Below are positions 37,500 through 50,399 of a stretch of DNA of 64,000 bases, one piece after another. Where the stretch lies: positions 26,623,364 to 26,687,363 of the forward strand of contig NC_068977.1 of NCBI RefSeq assembly GCF_016808095.1, in the 5' to 3' direction. The translations under genes were made by a program, and so were the position numbers. This stretch comes from Vigna angularis (lineage: Eukaryota; Streptophyta; Magnoliopsida; Fabales; Fabaceae). Every line of letters begins with the position of its first letter. The stretch's first letter is position 1. The notes beneath the pieces were generated by a model, which was not told the origin of the DNA, did no database searches, and worked only from the letters and a program-made list of their open reading frames with translations.

Positions 37500-37880
37500 A
37501 AATAAGGGTTAAATATGTTTTTAATTTTTTAACTTTAAGTAAAAATTAAAATTAGTTCATTTTTGAAACTTTAAACTAATTTATTCTATCATATTTAGAA
37601 CATCATGAATTTAGTCATTTTAATCAAATTTTGTTAAATTTATTTAAAATTTTAAACACGTATCTAAACTAACATTGAAGAAAAAAATGTGTTAAACAGT
37701 AAAATAATTAAAATACTATCATAAAATGTGTTTAAAACGTCAAATAACTTAACAAAATTTATTTAAAAGGACTAAATCTGTATGTTTCTAAAATTGAAGG
37801 ATTGAATTGAAATAATATTTCAAAAAAGATTAATTCTAATTTTCACTCAAAAGTTAAAAGACTAAAAGTTTTAATTATTA
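37500..37880. mobile_element. MITE-like element with TTAAATATGTTTTT-type ends
   Basis: The left end reads AAGGGTTAAATATGTTTTTA followed by TTTTTTAACTTTAAGT. The right end in reverse complement has a matching TTTTAACTTTTGAGTGAAAA block with similar spacing. Ends of the GGGTTAAATATGTTTTT type recur in legume genomes, and I associate them with Mutator-like MITEs. No coding region. The target duplication is not clear. Confidence 0.5.
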
Positions 37881-38236
37881 ACTTGGATTGAGTTGATGTG
37901 ATCATGTTGGACACTATAAACTAAGTTTAATTATAACCTTTCAATCTTTTAGATGTGAAAAGAAAAAAGTGAGCCAATTGATCAAACCTTGTTACACAAA
38001 GTTTTAGTCTTGCAATGAGAAGTTTAAATGCTTAATGGGAATGAGTCGGTTTAAACATATTATAAACTACTTAGTTTTTTTAAACAAGTTGTTCAAATGG
38101 GAAATTTCAAACCAGAAAATATAAAATAAACCAATACAAGAAAATACTAATTTCATGAATATAAAGTCATCAAGTGATATATCGTGTTCTAAACTTTGGA
38201 AAAAATTGTTGGATTAGACAATTGACGTCGCAGAAA

Positions 38237-38310
38237 CCGCGTGTGAATAAATTTTGATTCCTCTAACAACCCTAAAGTTTCTGCACTCATGTTTCTTAGA
38301 AAGTGGAAAA
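38237..38310 (-). promoter_or_regulatory. HMA-gene distal upstream module near the pseudogene
   Basis: AAACCGCGTGTGAATAAATT followed by CTAACAACCCTAAAGTTTC and AGAAAGTGG matches, with changes, the 50285-50350 region of HMA copy 3. It lies on the upstream side of the HMA pseudogene, separated from it by a MITE-like insertion. Confidence 0.4.
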
Positions 38311-38564
38311 TCTTTTAAGCTGATAATCTTCTGATGAGCTTTAGATATGTGAGAAAGAAAGAGCATCTGCTTTGTTTACTCGGCGTCAAAAGGTTTCTTC
38401 TTTTTGCGTTTACTCTTCTCATTCAAACTTTTGTTTCATTTGTTAATGCACAAGTGCATAGGCTTTGTTCGAGAAAATGATTGTTAATAATTCTGCTTTC
38501 TTTGGTTACATCCCTCAAAGATAAAGTACCACTTTTTTTTAAGGACAATTATACTTTAACAACA

Positions 38565-39340
38565 TAATTTGACAACATTTTGACATGGGACACGTGTCAA
38601 ATTGTGAATGGTGCACGTGAAAATCAATTTTTAAAAAGAATAATGACGTGGAAACAAATTTGGGTTTGGGAACAGGGTTTTAAGTTTTGGGGGTTCATTT
38701 TCACAATTCAGATTTTGAATCTGAGACTTGGTTAGAGAGAGAACCGAAGCTTAAAGAGAGAGAGCGCGAAACTTAGAGATAGTCCCCTCTTCCCTCCACC
38801 TAGCCACCCACTGTCGGAGGGTCGCCGTAGTGCCGCCGTTCGTAGAGAGAGTGTCGCTTCCTCCCACCCAGCCACCCATTGTCGCCGGAGTGTCGCCGGA
38901 GTGCCGTCGGAGTGTCGTCGGAGTGTCGTCGTTCCTAGAGAGAGTGCCGCTTCCTCCCACCCACCCATTTTCGTTGTCCGCCAGAGTGTCGCCTGAGGAA
39001 GTATTGTCCGTTCTGGTGACCAGCGTTGTTCAAAGCTTTGATTGCAACGACCACCGAAAAAGACGCGTTTTTGTCGTTCCATAGTCGTATCAGCGTTCGT
39101 GCGTCTTCCTCCCACCCAACCATTTTCGTGTCTCTTCCCAGAAGCGTCGCTTTCTGTTGTCAGAATTTGCAGTCCGCCAGAGTGTCGCTGGTAGTTTGTA
39201 GCGTCACTTTTGTGTGTCTCATTTCTTGTTGTCCATTTGGCTTTGTAGCTTTAGAGTTTATTATGTATTTTTACCCTCTAATCTCTTACTAAAGATTTTA
39301 TTGTGCAGGCCGAGAGGAAAAAAGAGAGGTACAAGCAGGT
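38565..39340 (+). repeat. Left arm of the long inverted repeat
   Basis: AT-rich outer part, then a GC-rich inner part (38750-39250) with repeated GTCGCCGGAGTG-like units (GTCGCCGGAGTGTCGCC, GTCGTCGGAGTGTCGTC). It has an intron-like end TTATTGTGCAGGCCGAGAGG. Open frames in both strands are shadows of this GC-rich repeat. Confidence 0.8.
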
Positions 39341-39641
39341 ACTAATTTGTTCTAAGAACTTAGTAAGCGTTGAACGTTTTTGGTGAAAATGTTTATGATA
39401 ATAATTTGCATATTGCTATGAAGGCATTTTTTCTCTATTGATACTCTATCTGAAGGTTACAGGTTGCTACTGGTATAATATGTTATTGGTAAATATTTCT
39501 TCTAGATATTTTGCTTGAAAACATAACTGGTAATTAGTCATGAATACAAAAATTTGTAAAATTGAAAATTTGTAATCAGCATTGGTTTCTATTCAGTGTT
39601 GTCTTAATTTTGTTAACATGTAATCCTTGAAAATTGTTTAA

Positions 39642-40339
<698 letters not shown>

Positions 40340-41189
40340 CAATCATCAGGCAGTCACTATTCCTAGGTTGTTGTTAACTTCTTTAACTCCATTAGGCAGT
40401 CACTGTTCCCAAGACATTGGCTTTGTTTGTTCACTTGGCTTATTATTTATTTTATTTATTTTTTCTTTGAACTCTTCCAATAAATCAAGTTTGAAACTCA
40501 AGTCCTACCAAATTTATCAATGTTTTGATTTGACGTTGTCCCTCATGCTTAGTAAGTAGTTTTATTGTGAACTTTATGTAGGGATCTCTACCAATATTGT
40601 GTGCTCAATTTCCTACATTTTCATAAAAATTTCTTCTGTTATTGATTATCTGAATTATTGCTCTATGAATCTCAGACTATTGATCAGAGTTTTGAAAACT
40701 ACACCGGCCATATAACGAGCTGTTCAAAGTGCTTCAGAATGAGGCTGAAAAGAACTGAGCCACTACTGGTTGATTAATGATTGTCAGGAACTCCTTGAAT
40801 TCTTTGTTTCATGAATCAACACTCGTATTACAATCCTGTTGCAGCAAAAATTAATCTAATAAATGAGGTCTTAGAATCATTTTTGTAGTAGAAATTTTCA
40901 ACTATAAATGTACCATGTTCTTGATACAGCTTACAATCTTTGTCCTTTTAGTGATTAGTTTTTGTGGGTACATATATTTATGTATGTAAAGGAGTACAAA
41001 TTAATGTGCATAATTAGAGAAAAAATTGTCACAAACTTTGTAAGGGGTGTTTGAAGATCAGAATGACCAATGTTTAAAATGTTTGCACTGCAGTCCCCAC
41101 TAAATTTGGATGTGATTATTTATGAAATCTTGTACGTACAGGGTTCTATGTAGAAAGAATGATGAAAAAAAATTGGGCAGTCCAAAATG

Positions 41190-41823
41190 AAATTAATTAG
41201 GCAGTCCAAAATGTGTGTCATCTTCGTAGTTGACCTGTCTGTGCAAAAACTTTGCCTGAAGTACCCACTTATTTTGCCTTCGCTACCATTGTTGTTTCTC
41301 TACCATGAGTTTTACTAAATTTGGTTCTTTGGCCATGGAATTCTATATATCTGGCATCATAATTGTGTCCACATCACATAGAAGTTCAAAAAATGATATG
41401 AAATTAATTAGATAGTCCAAAATGAGTGTTATCTTCGTAGTTGACCTGTTTGTGCAAAAACTTTGCCTGAAGTACCCATTTATTTTTTCTTTGCTACCAG
41501 TGTTGTTTCTCTACCATGAGTTTTACTAAATATGGTTCTTTGGCCATGGAATTCTATATAACTGGCATCATAATTGTGTCCACATCACTTAGAAGTTCAA
41601 AAAATGTTATGAAATGAATTAGGCAGTCCAAAATGAATGTCATATTTGTAGATCACCTATGTGTGCAAAAACTTTGTCTAAAGTACCCACTTATTTTGTC
41701 TTTGCTACCAGTGTTGTTTCTGCACCATGAGTTTTACTAAATATGGTTCCTTGGCCATGAAATTCTATAAAAATGACATCATAATTGTGTCCACATCACT
41801 TAGAAGTTCAAAAAATGATATGA
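41190..41823. repeat. Three-copy 211-bp tandem repeat
   Basis: Units begin near 41190, 41401 and 41612. Each holds GCAGTCCAAAATG (or GATAGTCC...), TGTGCAAAAACTTTG, TTTTACTAAATWTGGTTC and TTGTGTCCACATCAC. They differ by scattered substitutions. No coding region. A partial extra start (GGGCAGTCCAAAATGAAA) precedes the first unit. Confidence 0.9.
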
Positions 41824-41849
41824 AAATCATTTTATTACTTTTGGTGTCA

Positions 41850-43135
41850 ATAACATAGGTCTTTATACCATTGTTCTACTTCAACTTACTTATTTTTATC
41901 TTAACTTCATTTCTTATGTTTAAAAAAAGTAATATTAAATGCACTACAATATAACATTTCTAATAATAATCATCAATATCAATTTCAAATTATTTTCTAA
42001 TAATAATAAACAATACTTTCTCAGTAACTTTCTATCAATTGAAATGAAAAATAAAAAATTAACTTTTTAACAAATTTAACATACAATGACATTGATAGAA
42101 ATATGTCCAAAAACACCAGGGTAGACCGGGTTCTATAATCATTATAATTAACTTTGATTTTCTAAAAGAGGCCTACAAATAAAACAAAAAAAAAATTACA
42201 ATAAAATCAATAAATTATTTGTGTCAAGAACACCGCTTGTTGGTATTTTACAACAGGATCAGGTTCTTAAGTTGAGACTGAAATAATCACGCATCTCCGG
42301 ACATCATATATTATCTTTCGCAAGCACAGAAGAATTTTCCATACTATAACGCTTTTACATATAGCATTAACAATTTCTATATACTTTTCACCAAATAAAT
42401 ATGGTCTGAGTGCATGACTAGGATATATACTCGTCTACAAATCCCCTTTGCTATCTACTATTACACATTGACACTCTACATAGGGAAGAGAGACCAGGAA
42501 GTCAAACTCATATCTAAAACTACATGGTCCAACTCCATATTTCTGTTACGAATAAGTTACTGTTATTTCTCACGCAATAAAGAATTTTCCTTGCGCCTTC
42601 CGGTTCAATTCCTTCTATCTATCTCTTCATATCATTAACCAAGATCGCCCTTGATACTAACCGTTAGCCTGAGAACTATCATTTAAGACATGATGATTAG
42701 TTTGGTCCTATTATTACTTCCCCACCACTGATGGGACTAATTCAGTAACTGTCATGTAGCTGCACCACTAGCAAATTTTATCTACCACTGCAAGGAGCGA
42801 GCCCTAAGGAGTATACACGGTGGCATTTGTTTCTACGCTACAGGGAGTTCTTTTTCCATTACCTGCCCAAAAACGCCAAGGTCAGTCATAATCCAATCAC
42901 TTTCTACAGCCAACATCTACTCTGTAAACACACACTTTAATATAGTCACAAGATAGCAAACAATCCAATGCTACATGAAACAACACAACTAGGTCTAATA
43001 TCATCATACTTGGCAGATTAGTTTTGTTGCATTGCATCTCTATTAAATCATTATGGGCACTATCGATAATAAATCCAGTATGACCATAGTGTTAGTTTTC
43101 TATATCTTATATCTTAAATCTAGTAGAACAAATCA
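41850..43135. other. Interior of the inverted-repeat element, no gene recognised
   Basis: No protein family or splice-consistent exon was recognised. The 74-residue frame at 42414-42638 has no features. Confidence 0.5.
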
Positions 43136-43793
43136 CTACCTGCTTGTACCTCTCTTTTTTCCTCTCAGCTTGCACAATAAAATCTTTAGTAAGAAATTAG
43201 AGGGTAAAAATACATAATAAACTCTAAAGCTACAAAGCCAAATGGACAACAAGAAATGAAACATACAAAAGTGACGCTACAAACTACCGGCGACACTCCG
43301 GCGGACTGCAAATTCCGACAACGGAAAGCGACGCTTCTAGGAAGAGGCACGAAAATGGTTGGGTGGGAGGAAGACGCACGAACGTTGATACGACTACGGA
43401 ACGACGAAAACGCGTCTTTTTCGGTGGCCGTTGCAATCAAAGCTTTGAATGACGCCGGTCACCGGAACGAACAATAATTCCTCAGGCGGTACTCCAGCGG
43501 ACAACGAAAATGGGTGGGTGGGAGGACGCAGCACTCTCTCTACGAACGGCGGCACTACGGCAGCCCTCTGACAGTGGGTGGCTGGGTGTAGGGAAGAGGA
43601 GACTCTCTCTAGGTTTCGCGCTCTCTCTCTAACCAAGCCTCATATTCAAAATCTGAATTGTGAAAATGAACCCCCAAAACCTAAAACCATGTTCCCAAAT
43701 CTGTTTCCACGTCATTATTCTTTTTAAAAATTGATTTCCACGTGCACCACTCACATTTTGACATGTATTCCGTGTCAAAATATTGTCAAATTG
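43136..43793 (-). repeat. Right arm of the long inverted repeat
   Basis: Reverse-complement partner of 38565-39340. It is about 120 bp shorter, mainly because it has fewer GTCGCCGGAGTG-like units. Confidence 0.8.
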
Positions 43794-43992
43794 GTTTCTG
43801 CTTTTAGTATTGTTGCTTTGCCTTTTCCACTAGTTTTTTTCTTACTGTTACATGTTGATGATCCTAATTTTAGACATGGTTTTGGTTGCTGCTATTTTTT
43901 CTGAGTAGATTGAAGCATGTATAACGTAATTCTATAAAATTGCGTTAAAGGTGATTTTGTATTAGTTTATATAAAGTTTTATAAAAGTATGA

Positions 43993-45767
43993 CACTAATG
44001 CAATGAAGGGAAATGACATCGGTTAGTTTCGCTTATAGGCACCGGTTCTACAACCGAAGCATATACAGGCGAGGTAAAAAGGATAAGTTTAATGCCTCGG
44101 TTCTGAACCGGGTCAAAAAGGATCAATTTTCGCTTCGGTTCTCTTTTAAACCGAGTCAGTATCTTAGAAAATTCAATAAAAAAAATTTCAGAAAACTGCT
44201 AAACCATTTTCTATATTACTGGGTCTTTTCCTCAAACCTTTAATACAACAGCCCTGTCTCCGGATAGAATTCCAACTCAAGCATTTTCATGACATTCTTG
44301 TAGTTATAATTCCAAAACACAAACCAACTCCAAAAATATGTTTTTTAGGCAGAATTGAGGTGTTTAACCTGTCGTTCACAAGCAACTCCAGTCCACTAGG
44401 ATGAAAGAATCAAAAGGTCCAGTTCTTCCGCATTAGAAAATCAGAAAATAATTAGGAGTTAAAGGCACCATGGATTCATAATAGTTCAAAGTAAGGATAC
44501 ATGACAGAGCAGATAAAACCAACGTAACAAATGGAAAAAAAATGAAAGAAACTAGGATTCATACTTATGCTAAAACCAATCTGATTTGCATGATAAATCT
44601 TTATCTTCTACAGTGTTCTTTCACTCTCGCAATTTCAAGATAGCTCCTTCCTTCTCCCTCATTTCCCAGTACAAAGAAATCACCTTTTCAATTGCTAGAA
44701 CCCAGCCGTCATCCTCATTGACGCTGTCATCCTCGGCCTTCGAAGCGGAGCCGGATGGTCCCGCAACAGCTTCATCCACGAGGGTTGAGGGCTCGGAAGG
44801 GGGCTAGACCGGGTGCTAGGCCAGCGGCTCCACCATTGGCACGGGCCGCACCAGGCGATCCACGAACAACACTAGATCTGAGATCGCATCCGCTGGTGGA
44901 GTGAGATCGCGTTCGGTGGCGGTTCTGACTGGTCCTAGGTTTGATGGATCGGAGGTGGGAGGCGTGACGGGTTGGGGTTGCGAGGTGGGAGGCGTGACAG
45001 GTTGGGGTTGCGGGGTGGGATGCAGCCATATCTTTTGGCAGCGAAAACGGAGCGGTGGCGTTGAAGGAGAGGTGGCAACGACGGAGCAACAGAGTGGTGG
45101 CGACGGCGGAGCAACAGAGTGGTGGCGACGAAGCAACGGAGTGGTGGCAACGGAGAGGCGGAGCGGCGGAGTGGTGGCTTTGAGATTTGAGCGAGAGAGA
45201 AGAGAGAAGAAGAGGAACTGTGAGAAGGAGATTTGAGCCAGAGAGAAGAAGAGGAAGAGTGAGAAGGGTACCGTGAAAGCAAAGCAACGAAGTGGTGGCG
45301 ACGGAGCAACGGAGTGGTGGCGACGGAGCAACAGAGTGGTGGCGACGGAGCGGCGGAGTGGTGGCTTTGAGATTTGAGCGAGAGAGAAGAGAGAAGAAGG
45401 TGAGAAGAAGATCTGAGCGAGAGAGAAGAAGAGGAAGAGTGAGAAGGGTACCGTGAAAGCAAAGATAGGTATGAGTATACTACCTCGGTTACATATTTAC
45501 TTGAGATAATAGAGGCATACTGACTCGGTTTCAAGATACCCGATGCCTAAAGTTTCGGAAAATAATTAAAATTTAAAAACATATACGGGTTATATGCCTC
45601 GATTGACGCGTAACAGATGTTGGAAAGCTTTTCTGCTTCGGTTCTACTGATACCTGAGATATATAAGTTGTCTAAAATTATAAAAATGTCACCGCACTTT
45701 TATACGCTTCGGTTTCAGTAAAACCGAGACATATATAGCGCGTTAAAAAGCTTCTTTTTTACTAGTG
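43993..45767. mobile_element. Non-autonomous CACTA element, AACCGAGGC family, copy 3
   Basis: The left end reads CACTAATGCAATGAAGGG and the right end TTTTTTACTAGTG. Both are flanked by TGA, a perfect 3-bp target duplication. The first 200 bases and the last 300 carry the family repeats (GCCTCGGTT, AACCGAGAC, AACCGAAGC). The middle is GC-rich and contains a minisatellite. It lies only 200 bases beyond the right arm of the Pack-MULE-like element. Confidence 0.88.
45050..45470. repeat. GGTGGCGACGGAGCAAC minisatellite and duplicated block
   Basis: Short GC-rich units (GGAGCAACAGAGTGGTGGCG and variants) recur, and a larger block containing GAGAGAAGAAGAGGAAGAGT and GGGTACCGTGAAAGCAAAG occurs twice (about 45235-45287 and 45418-45465). 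The long minus-strand frames (44772-45534) are Ser/His/Pro-rich products of this repeat, not genes. Confidence 0.85.
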
Positions 45768-45769
45768 TG

Positions 45770-48700
45770 AGTTTTAAATCTAATTCAGTATATATAAAAT
45801 AGACTTTTGAATTTTATATCTGATACAACTTCAGAAAAAACCAAAAAGAGTTCTAAAATGTATAAGTTTTAAATATATTCCAGCTTCAGTTAGAGTAATA
45901 CTGACATCAATTTATGTGTTTATAACTTGATTATATTTTTAATAAAAAATAATTATAGTGTCAAATTTACGAGCCATTATTCTTGTGTTTTTTTTTTTTT
46001 GCGTTCAGCTTTTAATTTCTAGTTCAAGCAGTTTCCTTCTCCGCCCATATTGTTCAGCAATTAGTAGATAGATGGAAAAGAATTTTTGTGGCATCTCAAA
46101 ATGTTATTAATATTTTTTTCTTAAATTTAAAATTAAGATATTATATAAAGATTGTTCACCATTATAAATATATAATGATTTTATATTAATTTGATCATTT
46201 TTTTCTTTGTCATTCCCTAAGACCTAATATTTTAAGAAAGATAAATTTTAATTCAATAAAAGAATATAAAATTTAGGTTTAATTGAATTTCAAGTTTTTG
46301 ATAAATTTGATCATTTTTAATTGAGTCTGTAATAATTTTTATAATTTATTTAGTACTCACAAATATTATAATTTTCAATTATATTCTTATAATTTAGATG
46401 TGACTATATTATTTTATTTGTTGTGGTGAGGTCTAGTTGATATGGTGATTGTGGGTGGAGAAGATGGATAATGGGGGTATTAGGGGTCATAGAAGAGAAA
46501 GGAAGGAATATATGAGAAGGGAAGAAGATCACCCATAAATTAATATATGTGTAATATTTTTTTAAAATTTTGTAAGACTATTCTAATGAATATTTGCTAA
46601 ATTAGTAACAGAAGCCATGATGATGAAATTGAAAAAGAGCGAGAAGGAGAAGAAGGTTGAGAAGATGGATGTTATCTCATTGGTAAGTATACTAAATCGT
46701 ACAAGTAGTAAAAATGGTAAGTTCAAGTATTGTTTGTCAAGAAATTTGTGTTTGTTTAACTAACTATATATGATTAATTACTAATTTAGGTAGTTAAAAT
46801 GAACATTGATTAATTCAAACAAGTTAACAATATCTAAAGTTTCTAAATATGAAAGTTATAAAATGATTTAGATAAAGACATACTTGGTTGGACTTCATGA
46901 CCTAAACTCTATACAATCATCTATACAATATATCTCTAACATACTCAAGTATTCACATGATAAGCATACAAGTCCTAATATCTTAGAGACATTCTAAATT
47001 CTTTTGTGAAAATACTAATCCCTTAGATATTCAAACACAAGTTTTGCATTAAGAAAATAAGTTTAGAATGACCAAGAGTTTTCTAGAACCAAACGTCTTT
47101 GTTGTTTAATCAATGTCTAGGTTCCATAATATTTTTCAGTGATTAGACACCACCCAAATGACATAGGTATTTCATCATGGATGTGAATAATAAAGATAGA
47201 ACACTAGAATAATGAAAGATATTGTATTGCATAAAAAAGATACAAAGAGATTAGGTATATTTCATCAAACCCAATGAAATGGAGTTTAGCTACTCCTATA
47301 CATCTAGAACACAAGAGAGAATTGAAATGATAAAATGAATGAAGAAATATGGAGTCCTTAGAAGTTCCTCAACCCATGTCTTGAGTCTCAAGTGTGTTCC
47401 TATATCAAAAACTACTCTTTTCTTCAACAAGATGTATTGTCAAGCTTGTCAAACTGTATTGTCAAGTTATGTTCGAGCTTGTCAGACTGTGTTGTCGGAC
47501 TGTCTATCGAACTTGCCGACCTCTAAAAAATCTATCAATATTTCATTAGAGTTTTTAAAGTTAATAAAATTATTATAATATGAAGAGAATGTTGAACTTT
47601 CGAAGATAATATTACTAGAATAATTCTAAGTGTTAAAACTTTTATCCATGTTGTATTAAAAAACCGTACTTATGTGTAAAACACAAAAGACTACAAATTT
47701 TCTTTAAAAATATTATCAATGAATTGTTTCAACGAAGCAAAGGAAATTGTAGTAGAACGAATAATTTTATAGCTAAAGTTGTAAGAAGTATAGCTGAGAC
47801 ATGGATATTTACAACACACATGGGAGACACATCTTAACAAAATGAAGTCAACCCAAGTCAAACCATGCATATAATATAGAATGCTATTTTACAATTTGTT
47901 TAAATATATTTTAAAATTTTAAAATTTTAAAATGATTTCAAAAGTCATAAAAACAACAATAAATTTTACATTCACATACATCGATCAGTGAAAGCTTTTT
48001 CATTCACAATTAAATATTTGAAAACTAAAAGCTTTGCCATTTTCCTCAATATAGTATATATGCAATGCAGGTGTATTATTATTTAACCTTCACATGTAGA
48101 TTAGACAAGTACCATTAATATTTCTCTTATCAATACTTGTATATATACTTTAAAACTCCTGTGTGAAATACAATTAGGGGTATATTGTATTTAATTTCTA
48201 ATAGGGTTCTCCTTCTTAATTATGGACATGGAAAATTGATTACAGACAGAATTAAGAAACAAATACAAGCTTAATAAATTGAAAACAAAAATGTTTACGG
48301 GTTTACTTAAAAGAATTCAAATAGTTCATATATAGTTCTACACAATTCTTAAATTATTCTCAAACTACCAACAAGAAGTTGGTTTAGGTTTAAGAGATAC
48401 TGAATTTTATTATCCTAAATTAGTTCAGATAAAACCTTTTGAATGACTTTTGTTGGGTTGAGTTTTTAGAGTAGGAATTTACTATTTTAAACTCTTAAAC
48501 ACATTAATACTTCCACAGTCATCGACCTATATGTATAAATATTGTGTTGAAATACGTTAAATTATTGTATTGTTTTTTATTATACTCTTTCATTTCATTT
48601 TTTTCTTCAAATTAATGATATTAGAGTTGATGATGAGTTTTATCTACAAATTTAAATGTGTCGCCATTTAAGTGAGTTTTAGTTTTTAATTGAGTAAAAA

Positions 48701-49488
48701 TGAAAAGTTGAATACCGTATAAAAATAAATATTTTATAATTTTATTGTTTTAAAGGTTTTGTATTAGAAATGGTATCAATTTTTTATATGTAAATTGAGT
48801 TAAATTTTCATTAAGATTGTGTCTATATGATCATCTTTTCTCGAAAGAACTATTAATGGTATTGAGTCAAAAATTTATCTTGATGACGTGCTCCGATAAA
48901 TTATTGTATAAAAAGTATTTTTAACAAAGAATCAGATAAGCATATACTATTAAGATGAACAGTGATACAGTGTACTCGTTTTTTAATTTACATGACGAAT
49001 CTGGCTCAAAATATCCAACAAGATTCTTCTCTTAAGTTTTATTATTTTTTAGTTTTTTTTCCTTTATTAGTTTTGGTTTGGGGAAAAAGGTATATAATCT
49101 CTTTATTCTGATTAAAAAAAACTTTGTGCAATGAAAAACTGTAATGAAAGAAAAGATTATAAATTAGAATATTGGACAATAATAATCAAATACAAAGTAC
49201 CAATAAATCTTGTCGGTGATTTTAAATCCAACACAAATAAATCTTAAAAAGAAAAGATTTTCTGCTCCAATCTTATTCATGATGATCAACACATCAAAAA
49301 TTTGTTACAAAATGGCAGAGTCCAATCACACACACTTATCACCCTTGGACACACAATGGTCTGAGTCTACCAGACCACAAAAAGGATTACTTTCCATCAA
49401 ACTTTGTAATATTCTAAAATTTAATTGCCTACACACATCAAGTATATGTATAGGATTATCTTCAAAACATGTAATCTATTAATTAATT
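45770..49488. other. AT-rich intergenic DNA
   Basis: No supported gene. A short frame starting ATGATGATGAAATTGAAAAA at 46617, rich in Lys and Glu and running into GTAAGT at about 46681, could be an exon but has no recognisable match. Small TGTCAAGCTTGTCAAACTG-like repeats occur near 47440-47520. Confidence 0.55.
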
Positions 49489-50111
49489 TTAATTATACAG
49501 TGGTGGTACCATATGATAAGGATAATAATAGAAGGGATAGTTTTCGTAAACAGGAACAGCTACTTTTGGTGGATCCACTTTCTCTTTCTCTTTCTCCTCT
49601 TTTGCTGGTCCAACTGAAATTAATTCTGTGGGACACCATTTTCGTAGCTTTGACACTGCACTCACTGGATCAATCTCACCCAATAGCACCAATTTCATGT
49701 TTTTCAAGTCAACAGAAACTGATTCAATCCCTGCATAATAGTTCAAATAACACCTAATTTAAAAATACAAAATCATGAACACAATGATCTTGAAACATAA
49801 CTATAAGTTGTAATACATATAGACTGAAAAGTTTTATATTTATGAGTATACCAGATAGGCCAGATGCTGTCTTCATAGCTTTTCTCTTGATCTTATCATC
49901 ATGTAAGTCCATCTTTACCACTACTTTCTGTCACATAACAAACATCAAAGAAGATTAAGACCCAGAAATTACTTTTGCTTCCAATTCATGAAACTGAAAG
50001 GAAATAACATATACAAAATGGAAACAAGACAAAGTAATAATAAGCTGCGAGAAAATTAAACAAATGGTAAAGAAACATTTTCATGTATAAGAGTATAGTT
50101 CTGACCTTCAT
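49489..50111 (-). CDS. HMA-fold plant protein without CaaX box (HPP-type), copy 3
   Basis: Exons 50111-50106 (ATGAAG), 49927-49852 and 49730-49489, with GT-AG introns of 178 and 121 bp. The product is 107 residues. The HMA fold begins [20 protein letters not shown] and continues [19 protein letters not shown] and [19 protein letters not shown]. The metal-binding CxxC pair is absent (DLHDDKI in its place). The tail ends YYYPYHMVPPLYN, so the last about 18 residues of copies 1 and 2, including the CVIC box, are missing. Without prenylation the protein is expected to be soluble. It is closest to copy 4, from which it differs at few positions. Its metal or partner is unknown. Confidence 0.9.
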
Positions 50112-50207
50112 TATTTTCTAAGCTTGCTTGAAGGAATGTTAGAAGAGATGGTTTTTATATGCTTTTCAAATTGGAGGAAGCTGTGAGAAATATGTGTGCA
50201 ATGAAGA

Positions 50208-50283
50208 GTATTTATAGTATAGCATGTAGTTGGAGACATTGACGTAGTCAAAGTGGAGTCAAAGTCAAGTCAACACGAGTCAA
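50208..50283 (-). promoter_or_regulatory. TATA box and six-fold W-box cluster upstream of copy 3
   Basis: TATAAATA lies at about 50215-50208 on the minus strand, about 100 bases before the ATG. W-box cores TTGAC (minus) lie at 50251-50247, 50262-50258, 50268-50264, 50273-50269 and 50283-50279, with one more on the plus strand at 50238-50242: six cores in 46 bases. WRKY factors bind TTGAC cores, and clusters are typical of pathogen- or salicylate-responsive promoters. Confidence 0.7.
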
Positions 50284-50284
50284 A

Positions 50285-50390
50285 CCGTGTTTTTTTTTTA
50301 AAAAATTAATCTTCCCTACCAACCCTAGAGTTCCGATGCTTCACGGAAAGTGAATCCGTGAAGTATTATAATTGAAGTGTTATTATTTTA
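50285..50390 (-). promoter_or_regulatory. Conserved upstream module of HMA copy 3
   Basis: AAACCGTGTTTTTTTTTAAA, CTACCAACCCTAGAGTTCC, GGAAAGTGAATC and TATAATTGAAG form the reference copy of a block also found, diverged, near 10475, 13018, 28855, 38237 and 60383. Function is unknown; conservation may simply reflect gene duplication. Confidence 0.45.
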
Positions 50391-50399
50391 TGTCTGGTT

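Noticed and set aside
38732..39292. Open frames in the inverted-repeat arms (also 43186-43636)
   Set aside because: Products of GTCGCCGGAGTG-like GC-rich repeats present in both arms and in both strands.
44772..45534. Overlapping minus-strand frames of 171-199 codons
   Set aside because: Low-complexity Ser/His/Pro-rich products of a GC-rich minisatellite within a CACTA element; several frames are open at once.
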